Source: an uncultured Clostridia bacterium (GTDB taxonomy: Bacteria > Bacillota > Clostridia > TANB77 > CAG-508). From it: a DNA stretch of 57,564 nucleotides. The DNA lies in contig CAKPGM010000011.1 in the NCBI GenBank assembly GCA_934154805.1, forward strand, positions 1-57,564. Reading direction: 5' to 3'. Position numbers and translations under genes: made by a program. Of the stretch, positions 38,461 to 46,644 are shown one piece after another (the stretch's first letter is position 1; each line of letters begins with the position of its first letter). Under the pieces are notes generated by a model. The model ran no database searches, was not told where the DNA came from, and saw only the letters and a list, made by a program, of their open reading frames with translations.

Positions 38461-40260
38461 TTATTTTTCTAAAAACTTCTTAACATTTTCCTCTGCTTTT
38501 GCATTATACTCCACTTTCCATTTTTTGTATAATTCTAGTATCTTCTCTTTATTTTGTAGAGCATAATTTATTTTATTATATATTTCTATTATATCATTTT
38601 GCTTTTCTAGTACTAAATATTTTTCTAATTCATTATCTCTAAAATATTCTGAATTATTATCCACTAAGCATATAGTTCCAAGTTCTAGGCTTTCCAATGG
38701 CATAATTGACGTCTCATCAAACTCACTTATAAAAAGATTTATATCATTTTGTGCCATTTTTTGTTGCATTTCTTTTCTAGATACTTTTCCTGATTTTCCT
38801 CCTACATTCACGTTCAATCTTCTACATATTTTTGCAATTTTGTAATTTAATGGCATACAATCCAATTTAGCAAGTTCCATTAAACTGATAGCACATATTT
38901 GATTATATATTTCTTTGTTTTCTTTATTTTCAGCATTGTATATTCCTATTCTTATATAATCGTTCTCTATTGCTGTTTCTTTTAATTGTGGTATCTCATC
39001 ATTAGCAAGGTACTTACTAAGATATGAAACTTTATACCCCTTTTGTTTGTAAAATTCGTATAAACTCTTTTTAAATACTACGAATTCATTTACCCATTTC
39101 TTGTTGTATAAATCTAATAATAGATCAAAGTAATTCCATGTGCAGTCCTCTTTTAAAGAATCATGATTTTTGTGGATTAACACTTTTATTGATATATTTT
39201 GATTTATGTTTTTTAGTTCTTTTATTATCTTGTCCCATCCATCAATATACGAGTTAAATATTACAGTCTTTTTACCAGTATCAGCTATGGCCTGAGCTAT
39301 TAATCTTGCCTCTTTATTTGTATATTGTTCTCTTACATATAAACACTCATTTTTTAGCAATGGAATTATGCCTTCAGTTTCTTCATTTAAATCAGGATGA
39401 GCAATAACTAAATATTCTCCTTTTTTCTGTGAAAGATTCTCTTTTATTCTTCTTACTCTTTTCCCTCTATTTATATATATGGATGCTTTCATCCTAAACC
39501 AACAATATAATTTTTTTAGTAAGTTTATCGTTTTATTTTTTAGTCCAAATATAAAGTCTATTGCATGATTTATTCTTTTTCCAGCACTTGGTCCAAAAGT
39601 TCTATATATTCCAATCGTTCTCTTTTCTCCATTGTCAGTCCATGTTGCCTTAAATAAATGTACCATGTATGTATTTTGTGTATAGACTTTTTCTGAATAA
39701 TTATAGTTCAATGGATAAAAGTACTCTCTTGGATATACATACACATTACCATCTACCACAGTAATATTATTATTTATTAAAACACTATCATATTTTTGTA
39801 ATGTTTTAGTTATAATTACTGGATTTGCAAAATTGTACATAATTTCCGGATTAAAATGCTTAATCTTATTGTAATATTCCATGATTTCTTTTATATACTG
39901 ATTTTTCGCTTCTTTGACATATATCATTGCAGTTCCAACATATCCACTATCTTCAAAGCCTAATATCATATCTTTGTTTAATATATCTGATGGATCTTTC
40001 AGAATTTTCATGTCTGTATCTAAATATAATCCTCCTTCATTATAAAGAGCATAGATTCTTACATAGTCACTGACAAATGCCCATTTTTTACTTTCATAGG
40101 CTTCTTTTACAAAAGGAAAACTATTAATATCAAAATTACTTTCGTTCCATTCTTTTATTTCATAATCTGGCAGAAATTTTCTCCACGTTTTTATGCAATC
40201 TTTTACTGACTTAGGTAATGGCTTTCCACCAAACCAACAATAATGTATTTTCTTTGTCAT
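38461..40260 (-). CDS. Two-domain GT32-like plus GT-B-like glycosyltransferase
   Basis: A 599-residue protein. Residues 1-110 are a DXD-type GT32-like domain (IHYCWFGGKPLPKSV, WAFVSDYVRIYALYNEGG, LYLDTDM), running to about 250. A basic linker (270-285) leads to a second half that looks like a degenerate GT-B fold, with VLIHKNHDS and SIMPLESLELGTICLVDN as donor-site-like segments. Two transferases in one chain would let it add two sugars in order; the second domain may instead be structural. Confidence 0.8.
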   Translation of the reverse strand: MTKKIHYCWFGGKPLPKSVKDCIKTWRKFLPDYEIKEWNESNFDINSFPFVKEAYESKKWAFVSDYVRIYALYNEGGLYLDTDMKILKDPSDILNKDMILGFEDSGYVGTAMIYVKEAKNQYIKEIMEYYNKIKHFNPEIMYNFANPVIITKTLQKYDSVLINNNITVVDGNVYVYPREYFYPLNYNYSEKVYTQNTYMVHLFKATWTDNGEKRTIGIYRTFGPSAGKRINHAIDFIFGLKNKTINLLKKLYCWFRMKASIYINRGKRVRRIKENLSQKKGEYLVIAHPDLNEETEGIIPLLKNECLYVREQYTNKEARLIAQAIADTGKKTVIFNSYIDGWDKIIKELKNINQNISIKVLIHKNHDSLKEDCTWNYFDLLLDLYNKKWVNEFVVFKKSLYEFYKQKGYKVSYLSKYLANDEIPQLKETAIENDYIRIGIYNAENKENKEIYNQICAISLMELAKLDCMPLNYKIAKICRRLNVNVGGKSGKVSRKEMQQKMAQNDINLFISEFDETSIMPLESLELGTICLVDNNSEYFRDNELEKYLVLEKQNDIIEIYNKINYALQNKEKILELYKKWKVEYNAKAEENVKKFLEK

Positions 40261-40272
40261 TTTTTCCTCCTA

Positions 40273-41349
40273 TTATCTATTTACTATTGATTTCAATAGC
40301 GTTTTTGTGTTCCTTAATATATTTCTAAAATAATTCACTATTTTTCTTTTGGTTAATATTTCTTTTACTTTTCCGCAATTTCCCTCTGAAAGGGTTTTAA
40401 AGATATCTTGCATTAATTTTTTTTGTCGTTCTGAATATTCATTATTTAAACTATAAAGCATATTGCTCTCTAATATATAATTTATAGTGTCTTTATTTTT
40501 CTTTTCGAAGTCCTTTAAGTTTGACACAAATTTTTCTTTATCTTTATTAAAGTCTTCATTAAATATTTCTAATATTCTTATTGTAACAAATTCATTTACT
40601 ATATATTTATATTTTTCAAATTCATTATTCTGCTTTCTTATAACTTCCGATATATTTTCGCAACTTTTATAAAAAGCCGAAACATACGTATTTGTTGCAA
40701 CTATCGATTTTTCTCTTTGCAAGTAATAGTAAAATGGATATGGTATATACTTGATATTTTTTGCATTAGTCAATATAAATGGTGTTACAGCGACATCCTC
40801 ATATTGCTTTCCTACCGGAAATTTAAAATCATTATATAACTCTTTTTTTATTATTTTATTGCAAGAAGATCCAGACATTGCTCCATCTAGTAACCCCTCT
40901 AGGAAAAGTTCTTTGTCTTCTCTATACGCTCTTGATGTGTGATTGTATATTGGATTTTTTTCAAAAACAACATATAAGTCATATATAATAACATCATAGT
41001 TATTTATATATTCTCTAGCAATCTTGTAAAAATTTTTGTCGATGTAATCATCAGAATCAACAACGCTTATAAATTTACCTCTAGCCATCTCTATACCGAC
41101 ATTTTTGGTGTCCGCTAAACCTTTGTTTTTCTTTTTAGTATATACAAAGTTTTCTTTATATTTCTCTGGTAAATCGTTTATAAATTGTTTTATTATTTTT
41201 TCTGAATTGTCAGTTGCTCCATCATTAACTATAATAACTTCACAATCTGTATCCATTGCATCTAATACGGAACCCAAACACTTTTCTATATACTTTTCTG
41301 TATTATATACCGGAATTATTATTGAAAATACAAATTCACTTTTATTCAT
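40273..41349 (-). CDS. Glycosyltransferase family 2
   Basis: A GT-A enzyme of about 358 residues, with FSIIIPVYNTEKYIEKC, VIIVNDGATDNS, KGLADTKNVG and SVVDSDDYID. The start is the ATG at 41349 with GGAGGAAAAG directly upstream; a GTG at 41361 is less likely. It slightly overlaps the end of the upstream GT4 gene. Confidence 0.9.
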   Translation of the reverse strand: MNKSEFVFSIIIPVYNTEKYIEKCLGSVLDAMDTDCEVIIVNDGATDNSEKIIKQFINDLPEKYKENFVYTKKKNKGLADTKNVGIEMARGKFISVVDSDDYIDKNFYKIAREYINNYDVIIYDLYVVFEKNPIYNHTSRAYREDKELFLEGLLDGAMSGSSCNKIIKKELYNDFKFPVGKQYEDVAVTPFILTNAKNIKYIPYPFYYYLQREKSIVATNTYVSAFYKSCENISEVIRKQNNEFEKYKYIVNEFVTIRILEIFNEDFNKDKEKFVSNLKDFEKKNKDTINYILESNMLYSLNNEYSERQKKLMQDIFKTLSEGNCGKVKEILTKRKIVNYFRNILRNTKTLLKSIVNR

Positions 41350-42448
41350 CTTTTCCTCCACAATTATTTATCAATATATTTAATTTTTGTTTAATTTGAT
41401 TATTATACTTTTCACAATTAAAAGTTTCTTCATTTTGTATACCCTGATTAATAGCTAGTTTCATTGCTTTATATATTGAATCTACATCTTTATTTGTCAC
41501 TATACCATATTTGTTCTGTATAACTTTTTTACTGTCAGAGACCTCTGTTGTTAATATCGGTAGTCCCAATGTCATAGCTTCGATATACACAACAGGAAAG
41601 CCTTCGTGCTCAGATGTGATTAAAAGACTATCAGCTATTTTAAAATATGGGTATGGATTAGATTTTTGGCCTAAGAACAGTATCTGATCTTGTAAGCTAT
41701 ATTTACTTACCAGCTTTTTGTAGTCTTTATCATCTTTCCCTGTTCCTATCATTACTATTCTAAATTTCAAATTATCTTGTTTTAGTAAGTTCGACGCCTC
41801 AATTATTCTAGATAATTTTTTGTCCTCTTCTGTATGTCTTCCAACATTTAAAAAAGTATATATCTCACTTTTTTTAACATCTTCGATTTGTTCTTTAGAC
41901 TTTTCAATAATGTTTTCATAATCAATCAAATTATGTATTACTTCCACACTTTGTTTGGTTTTTATCTCTTTTATGAATACATTTTTAGCCGTTTCGGACA
42001 CAAATACTATTTCTTTGAATTTTTTTGATTTTAGCTCTCTAAAGAAGTTAATATATTCTTTCTTATCTTCTTTAAACATTGTCATATAGTCTCCATGAAC
42101 CCACAATGCCGAATTCTTTGAAGCTGTTCTTGCTACAAAAGAAGCGGGTTTTGAATATGTTGCATATGAAGCCGAAAAATCGTATTTATTTTTATATTCC
42201 GATTTAAACTTAATTTGTTTTATTAGGTTTTTAACTTTTCTAACTAACACATTTTTATTGTTATCAGGAGTATATTCTATTACCTTTATGTCCGTATTTA
42301 ATAAGTCTAGAAAAATCCCTTCTTTTCTTTCTAATACAAGTGTTATATCATATTTTTTATTTTGAGCTAAATAATTTAATAATGTTACTAATGCTGTTTC
42401 AATTCCACCTACATTCAGGCTAACTGCTGCAAATAACAATTTTTTCAT
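41342..42448 (-). CDS. Glycosyltransferase family 4
   Basis: A 368-residue GT-B enzyme with AAVSLNVGGIETALVTLLNY at the N-terminus, VSETAKNVFI and the donor-domain motifs LNVGRHTEEDKKLSRII, MIGTGKDDKDY and TSEHEGFPVVYIEAMTLGLP. Second gene of the unit opened by rpiA (16-base gap). Confidence 0.9.
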   Translation of the reverse strand: MKKLLFAAVSLNVGGIETALVTLLNYLAQNKKYDITLVLERKEGIFLDLLNTDIKVIEYTPDNNKNVLVRKVKNLIKQIKFKSEYKNKYDFSASYATYSKPASFVARTASKNSALWVHGDYMTMFKEDKKEYINFFRELKSKKFKEIVFVSETAKNVFIKEIKTKQSVEVIHNLIDYENIIEKSKEQIEDVKKSEIYTFLNVGRHTEEDKKLSRIIEASNLLKQDNLKFRIVMIGTGKDDKDYKKLVSKYSLQDQILFLGQKSNPYPYFKIADSLLITSEHEGFPVVYIEAMTLGLPILTTEVSDSKKVIQNKYGIVTNKDVDSIYKAMKLAINQGIQNEETFNCEKYNNQIKQKLNILINNCGGKDE

Positions 42449-42464
42449 ATAAATTAACCTTCCT

Positions 42465-43166
42465 TTAATCTGCTGTAATTACCTCTACATTGTATCCTAT
42501 AAATAATCCTGTTTCTATTACTCCTGTAATGTTTTTCAATCTTCTTTCAAGTGTTTCATCAATATTTTCAAATTTTGCATCTAATATTATATTTCCGTTT
42601 TCTGTAATAACTGGTCCATCTTTCTTAAGCGCTAATCTTAATTCTACACTGCTTGCTCCTAATTTGTAAAGTTCTTCTTTGACTAGATTTATGGCTTTTG
42701 GTGTGCATTCTACTGGTATTGGAAAATTTGTTCCTAATTTGTTTACTAGTTTTGATTTGTCTACTAAAATATAAGTTTTGGCTGCTGTCTTAATGTTTAA
42801 TTTTTCATTAAACATCGCTGCTCCTCTGCCTTTTATTAGCCATTTGTCATTATCTACTTCATCTGCTCCATCAAAACACCAGTCAGGCTTTTTTTCGTCT
42901 ATTGTTGCTGTTGGAATGTTTAGATATGTGCATAGCATTTTTATTTCATATGACGTTGGAATTGCTGTTATTGTTATATTTTCTTTTTGGATTTTGTTTG
43001 CAATTTCTATGGCAGTTAGATATGATGTTGACCCAGAACCAAAGCCTACAACTTCTCCATCTTGTACTTTTTCCGCCATTCTTCTTGCTATTTTTTCTTT
43101 TTCTTCTCTATTAGATATTTCTTCTTTCCACATAGGTTTTTGCATGATTTCTCTATTCCATTCCAT
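42465..43166 (-). CDS. rpiA: Ribose-5-phosphate isomerase A
   Basis: A 233-residue cytosolic isomerase that interconverts ribose 5-phosphate and ribulose 5-phosphate. It has GFGSGSTS, the catalytic DGADEVD, KGRGAAM and IPVECTP. GGAGG precedes the ATG. It is the first gene of the glycosyltransferase run and has a strong promoter, so pentose-phosphate supply may be tied to polymer synthesis, for example for nucleotide-pentose or heptose donors; that link is inference. Confidence 0.95.
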   Translation of the reverse strand: MEWNREIMQKPMWKEEISNREEKEKIARRMAEKVQDGEVVGFGSGSTSYLTAIEIANKIQKENITITAIPTSYEIKMLCTYLNIPTATIDEKKPDWCFDGADEVDNDKWLIKGRGAAMFNEKLNIKTAAKTYILVDKSKLVNKLGTNFPIPVECTPKAINLVKEELYKLGASSVELRLALKKDGPVITENGNIILDAKFENIDETLERRLKNITGVIETGLFIGYNVEVITAD

Positions 43167-43205
43167 TTATTTTTCCTCCAAATTAATTATCAAAATTTCT
43201 TTTAT

Positions 43206-43234
43206 ATTATATCTATAAAGCACAATTATTTCAA
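43206..43234 (-). promoter_or_regulatory. Promoter of the rpiA-glycosyltransferase unit
   Basis: Minus-strand TTGAAA (43229-43234), 17-base spacer, TATAAT (43206-43211), about 40 bases before rpiA. The ten following genes to 32573 are nearly gapless. Confidence 0.8.
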
Positions 43235-43265
43235 CCATTTTTAATAAATTTGGCTGATTTAGACA

Positions 43266-43302
43266 AAAAAAGATTTCCGACTATATAGTCAGAAATCTTT
43301 TT
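43266..43302 (-). terminator. Terminator of GC-rich cassette A
   Basis: A stem of 11 bp (AAAAAGATTTC pairing with GAAATCTTTTT) followed by T residues on the minus strand, 8 bases after the cassette A stop. Confidence 0.85.
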
Positions 43303-43309
43303 GTGCAAA

Positions 43310-43750
43310 CTACCGGTTCCAGTTCAAGACCCAGACACTGCTCCTGCCTGAAGCCTCTTTGCGGGTTAAGTACTTCCTCAGCCCCTTCCAGAGCTTGCCG
43401 GGGCGCCTGATGATCAGCGTATCATCCTCTTTCCGGATGATACAGGTGTAATCCTGCAAGAGCTCCAACGGGAAAGTATCCCTTCCCTCGATGATGAACT
43501 CTCCGATCTTTTTGAGGATGAACCACATCCCCGTGTCGTTCTTGTGCTTTTCGAGTACGGCATTCCAGACTCCGTAGAAGTCAGGAATTTCATCCATCTT
43601 GGGGAGTTCGAGCAGATTCTCAAACTCTGCTCGTTTCGTCTTTCTCTCTACGAAATAGACGTCGAAGAACTCGTAATCAATTCGATTACGGAGCTGCACA
43701 TAACACCGTCCGCCTTTGTTCAGCTTCCTCAGCATCTGCATTAAGGTCAA
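43310..43750 (-). CDS. GC-rich cassette A protein (new paralogous family)
   Basis: A 146-residue soluble protein starting at TTG (43750) with AAAGGATG upstream. No known family recognised. It shares with the proteins at 43939 and 46182 the pattern FF-x-V near residue 30, LLELP, W-x6-K, Y-x-x-II and R-K-YL followed by a W-x-W-like end (VWVLNWNR). Codon use is rich in CTG, AAG, CGG and GAG, unlike the AT-rich neighbours. It is a single-gene unit with a consensus promoter, leader hairpin and terminator, which suggests an acquired moron-like gene. Confidence 0.7.
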   Translation of the reverse strand: MTLMQMLRKLNKGGRCYVQLRNRIDYEFFDVYFVERKTKRAEFENLLELPKMDEIPDFYGVWNAVLEKHKNDTGMWFILKKIGEFIIEGRDTFPLELLQDYTCIIRKEDDTLIIRRPGKLWKGLRKYLTRKEASGRSSVWVLNWNR

Positions 43751-43788
43751 TTTTTCTCATCCTTTCTCTTTGCACATTGCTAACAACA

Positions 43789-43820
43789 TAATTTGAAACG
43801 TATTGCTGTTATGCGTTAGC
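43789..43820 (-). promoter_or_regulatory. Leader hairpin of cassette A
   Basis: In the 5' leader, GCTAAC pairs with GTTAGC and CATAA with TTATG (43789-43820), with one bulge. It lies between promoter and start, in the same place as the leader hairpins of cassettes B and C. Confidence 0.6.
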
Positions 43821-43842
43821 TTTTTCTGGTTGTGATATTTTT

Positions 43843-43871
43843 ATTATAGCACTTTTACCGATTTTCGTCAA
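43843..43871 (-). promoter_or_regulatory. Promoter of cassette A
   Basis: Minus-strand TTGACG (43866-43871), 17-base spacer, TATAAT (43843-43848). Confidence 0.8.
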
Positions 43872-43894
43872 GTTATGTAAATTATTTATGTTGT

Positions 43895-43930
43895 AAAAAG
43901 GCCTTCGACCGAAAAAATCGGTCGGAGGCC
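43895..43930 (-). terminator. Terminator of cassette B
   Basis: A GC-rich stem of about 13 bp (GGCCTTCGACCGA with its complement, one wobble pair), followed by a T run on the minus strand, 8 bases after the cassette B stop. Confidence 0.9.
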
Positions 43931-43938
43931 AGTGCCTT

Positions 43939-44346
43939 TTATTCTTTCCAGCGCCACACGATAGCCCTTTGGTCCTTTTTGAAGATCTCCATATACTTGG
44001 TCAGCACTTTCCGAACCTCTTTGGGTTCGTAGGTAACAACGATTGTGTCACCCTTTGCAACCAAAGTGGGATACCTGAACAGCAAGTTCAGGTGAACCGT
44101 TATTTGTCCTCTTTTCACCGCCGTTTTGATACACTTTTTCAGATAGTGTGTCCAAAGCGCATTTCCGTTCTGGTTAATGCTGTCAATCTTTGCCAGCATT
44201 TTAGGCAGTTCTTTCTCCGTAGGGAGAAGCAACATGTTGTACGGGACTGGTTTTTCTTCGGGATTAAGGAAGAAGAACCGATACCCTTCTTCTTCTGTCG
44301 TGGTTGCTGCCTTTTGTTGTAGCAGCAACTTCCATCCTGTGGTCAT
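43939..44346 (-). CDS. GC-rich cassette B protein (new paralogous family)
   Basis: A 135-residue soluble protein with GWKLLLQ, EEGYRFFFLNPEEKPVPYNM, LLLPTEKELPKM, ALWTHYLKKCIK, HLNLLFRYPTLV, EPKEVRKVLTKYM and the closing WRWKE. These blocks line up with cassette C along their length. GGAGG lies 11 bases before the ATG. Composition differs sharply from the pilin gene upstream. Function unknown; no membrane or signal segment. Confidence 0.75.
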   Translation of the reverse strand: MTTGWKLLLQQKAATTTEEEGYRFFFLNPEEKPVPYNMLLLPTEKELPKMLAKIDSINQNGNALWTHYLKKCIKTAVKRGQITVHLNLLFRYPTLVAKGDTIVVTYEPKEVRKVLTKYMEIFKKDQRAIVWRWKE

Positions 44347-44376
44347 TTTGCTAGATACCTCCTTATAGGCACATCT

Positions 44377-44413
44377 GTCACATGATTCATGATTATCTCA
44401 TAATTCATATAAC
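44377..44413 (-). promoter_or_regulatory. Leader hairpin of cassette B
   Basis: A 16-position stem with one mismatch and three G:U pairs around a 5-base loop. In addition, AGGTACCT at the start of the leader (44428-44435) can pair with the AGGTATCT (44353-44360) that overlaps the GGAGG ribosome site, enclosing the hairpin; this would hide the site until opened. Confidence 0.6.
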
Positions 44414-44439
44414 ATTATTTTGTTTGTAGGTACCTTGTA

Positions 44440-44469
44440 ATTATAACAGATTGTTTACAGTATTGTCAA
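44440..44469 (-). promoter_or_regulatory. Promoter of cassette B
   Basis: Minus-strand TTGACA (44464-44469), 18-base spacer, TATAAT (44440-44445). Confidence 0.82.
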
Positions 44470-44505
44470 TGCTTTGCTTAGCCTTTATGATTTCATTAAA
44501 GCAAT

Positions 44506-44549
44506 TTAAAAGTGTGCATAATCAAAATTTCTTTTGATTTTACACACTT
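44506..44549 (-). terminator. Terminator after the pilin-like hypervariable gene
   Basis: AAGTGTG pairs with CACACTT (44510-44516 with 44543-44549), with further pairs inside (ATCAAAA with TTTTGAT), then a TTTT tract on the minus strand. It starts 4 bases after the stop. Confidence 0.7.
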
Positions 44550-44553
44550 AAAT

Positions 44554-45874
44554 TTATACTCTTATTACTTTATTATTAAAGTAGGACGAGAACCGTAGGA
44601 CGCTGAAACTGCTGACCGGGCTGTCGTTAATGCGGACCGAAACTGGGTGGCTAGAGCCTGCACTGCTGTAGTGACCACCTCTGTTAGCTCGACTGCCGGT
44701 ATTAATCGCCTCTTGGGTCCACTCCCATACATTTCCAGCTAAGTCGTATATATTATTTGCTTTCCAAGCTTCATTTGAGCCTGTATTTTTTAATCGGTCT
44801 TGTTTATAATTTCCAGTGTTAGCTGGCCCTATTGAATCAGTATGATTCCCCCAGGACCTTGAATCTGTTATACTTTTTTTGTCTCCTTTATTTGCTATAA
44901 AGTTACATGTTACATCCCATTGACACCCCCATATCATTCTTGTTTCCACTTTATTACTTGCATTTAATTCTTTACATTTTTTATATAAATTATACCAATT
45001 TGTGCTTGTTAATGGTGCTTTATCTTTCTGCACTCCTGCTTGTGATAGTTCATATCTTCCTATATAAAATCCTCCATATTTACTAATACTTGCTATCATT
45101 TCATTATAATCTGCAACAAATGCCTCTGCCATTTTTTCTTTACTTTCAAATCCTAATTTTGTTTTATAATATGTTTCGTTCGCATCACAACTTGTTCCAT
45201 TATTTCCAACTACTAGGTCTGGCTCACGGTAGTTGTCAGAAGTTAATGTTCCCGGTGTAGTTCTTGTTTTTCCACTTATTATTTCCGATTTTGAATATTG
45301 GTTCGTTGTTACTGCTGTTCCACATAATGTTTTCTCGTCACTCGATGTTTCATACATTGTTGCAAGTGTTGTTGAATCTACTGGTACCCACACCCATTCA
45401 TTATTACTTTCATCTTTTATTACAAGTCCGTGATCTACTGAATCTTGTGTTGGAGCAGAGCCTCCATCTCCCCATGTAGACGTATCTGTGTTTATTGGTG
45501 TATATCCTTTTGGTATTGTTGGATTATTTGCTCTTCCTTTTTTACCATTTATTGTACTATTGTCTTCTGCCTTTGTATTTACATCTACTTTTGGTGTTGG
45601 CTCTGCTGTTGCATCATCTATCATATCCGATAAATCAAATAAATCCTTCTGTTCATTTTCTTTCGCTTGTCTATATTCTCTTTTTGCTTCTTTACTCTTT
45701 TGTATTATTCCATTATTATCTAATATTAAACTTATACTTACTCCTGCTAGTATTAGAAGTACTACTATCGTTACCACTAATGCAATTAATGTTATTCCGC
45801 TTTTTACTTTTAATCATTTTTATTCTTCCTCCTTCTTTAGTTTCTTTTAAATTTTTTAATGTTTCTTTTGGCAT
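44554..45874 (-). CDS. Pilin-like protein with C-type-lectin/FGE-like hypervariable domain (+1 frameshift at CGG)
   Basis: Read with one +1 shift the protein is about 440 residues: a leader with AAAGGGGAAG before the ATG at 45874 (an alternative ATG at 45817 also has GGAGGAAG), the class III/type IV pilin core KKGITLIALVVTI plus a hydrophobic helix, a polar linker, and an FGE-sulfatase/C-type-lectin domain (NEWVWVPV, GGFYIGRYE, NIYDLAGNVWEWTQEA, RGGHY). In frame 0 the CGG at 45797-45799 breaks the KK-G prepilin cleavage site; skipping the C restores it. The last 45 residues form the variable region. Likely exported and surface displayed. Confidence 0.8.
44581..44690 (-). other. Hypervariable region 1 (DGR-type VR candidate)
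   Basis: The C-terminal stretch from RGGHY to SSYFNN is GC-rich, with NNY codons, while the rest of the gene is AT-rich. Compared with the copy at 56377, fixed codons (GGC TCT AGC, CGC, CGG, TCG TCC) alternate with codons that differ at positions 1 and 2 but keep a C or T at position 3. That is the pattern left by adenine mutagenesis of AAY codons. Confidence 0.65.
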
Positions 45875-45903
45875 TTTCTTCCCCTTTCCATTTGTATATT
45901 GTT

Positions 45904-45932
45904 ATTATAAAACAATATGTTTTATAAATCAA
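45904..45932 (-). promoter_or_regulatory. Promoter of the pilin-like gene
   Basis: Minus-strand TTGATT (45927-45932), 17-base spacer, TATAAT (45904-45909), about 30 bases before the ATG at 45874. Confidence 0.7.
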
Positions 45933-45953
45933 CTAGTATTAAAATTTTTATTA

Positions 45954-46119
45954 AATATACAATTTAATAAAAAATTAAATTTTCTACAGTTTGTTTACCT
46001 CTAAGAAATATGCAATTTCCAGTGTTTTTATTTTTACTATTTTCTTATTTTTTAGTATTGATTTTTCATTACAGCTATGCTATAAATAAAGAAAGTAAAA
46101 TTTTATTAAATTGTATATT
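45954..46119. repeat. 19-bp perfect inverted repeat bounding a 128-base segment
   Basis: 45954-45972 and 46101-46119 are exact reverse complements. This is the main content of the 307-base stretch between the pilin-like gene and cassette C; no ORF is seen inside. The segment is AT-rich and carries a plus-facing promoter-like pair. It could be an invertible switch or a small MITE; no clear target-site duplication. Confidence 0.6.
46058..46086 (+). promoter_or_regulatory. Promoter-like pair inside the inverted-repeat segment
   Basis: TTGATT (46058-46063), 17-base spacer, TATAAA (46081-46086), pointing away from the pilin-like gene. Inversion between the repeats would turn it toward that gene. 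Confidence 0.45.
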
Positions 46120-46136
46120 CAATTAAAAAGCACATA

Positions 46137-46175
46137 ATAAAATAAGACCTTAACCACATCGTGGTTAAGGTCTTT
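46137..46175 (-). terminator. Terminator of cassette C
   Basis: A perfect 14-bp stem (46145-46158 with 46162-46175) with a 3-base loop, followed by a T-rich tract on the minus strand, 6 bases after the stop. Confidence 0.9.
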
Positions 46176-46181
46176 GCTGTG

Positions 46182-46610
46182 TCAAATCTTCCATCTCCAG
46201 AATTTTCTTTCCGGAGTTTCTCCATCTTTTTCGAGATATTTGTAGAGTGTTTTTCGGATTTCTTCCGGATGATAAATCCTCACTTGTCCATCATTTCTTT
46301 TGACGATGATGGTATACCGAAGTAAGAGATTTATGTGCGCGTAGTTCTGCTTGTTCTCCAGAGCTTTCTCAATGCACTTTGCCAGGTAGTATACCCACCA
46401 AGCATTGTCCTTTGTATTGATAAGCTCTAAGCACTCTTTCACTCTGCTCAGATTTCCTTTGGTTCTGGGCAACAGAAGTATGTGCATTGGTGTTTCTTTT
46501 CCCTTCGGGTTTACGAAGAAGAAATCATATTCTTCCTCTTCTCTGGGTTTTACTTTAAGCTCTTCGTAGGCCTTATGACCTTCGAGTAGCCTCCGCCATC
46601 CTTCAGTCAT
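46182..46610 (-). CDS. GC-rich cassette C protein (new paralogous family)
   Basis: A protein of about 142 residues, clearly paralogous to cassette B: GWRRLLEG, EEYDFFFVNPKGKETPMHI, LLLPRTKGNLSRV, AWWVYYLAKCIEK, HINLLLRYTIIV, HPEEIRKTLYKYL and the closing FWRWKI. I use the ATG at 46610, because cassette B has the same GGAGGT-x-TCTA spacing to its ATG; a GTG at 46622 lies too close to the site. Codon use is GC-rich. Function unknown. Confidence 0.75.
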   Translation of the reverse strand: MTEGWRRLLEGHKAYEELKVKPREEEEYDFFFVNPKGKETPMHILLLPRTKGNLSRVKECLELINTKDNAWWVYYLAKCIEKALENKQNYAHINLLLRYTIIVKRNDGQVRIYHPEEIRKTLYKYLEKDGETPERKFWRWKI

Positions 46611-46644
46611 CTGTATAGACACCTCCTATTTAAGATTGCACGGC

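Noticed and set aside
43310..43312. CGG TAG at the end of cassette A as another shift site
   Set aside because: The +1 frame would run through the terminator; the Trp-rich end at this point matches the paralog ends.
43414..43623. Open frame on the minus strand inside cassette A
   Set aside because: It is a shadow in another frame with Ser/Arg-rich, low-complexity content and no ribosome site; the 146-residue frame has paralogs.
44554..44700. Hypervariability as simple decay of a duplicated gene
   Set aside because: Decay would not keep third-position C/T and the fixed codons in register while changing positions 1 and 2.
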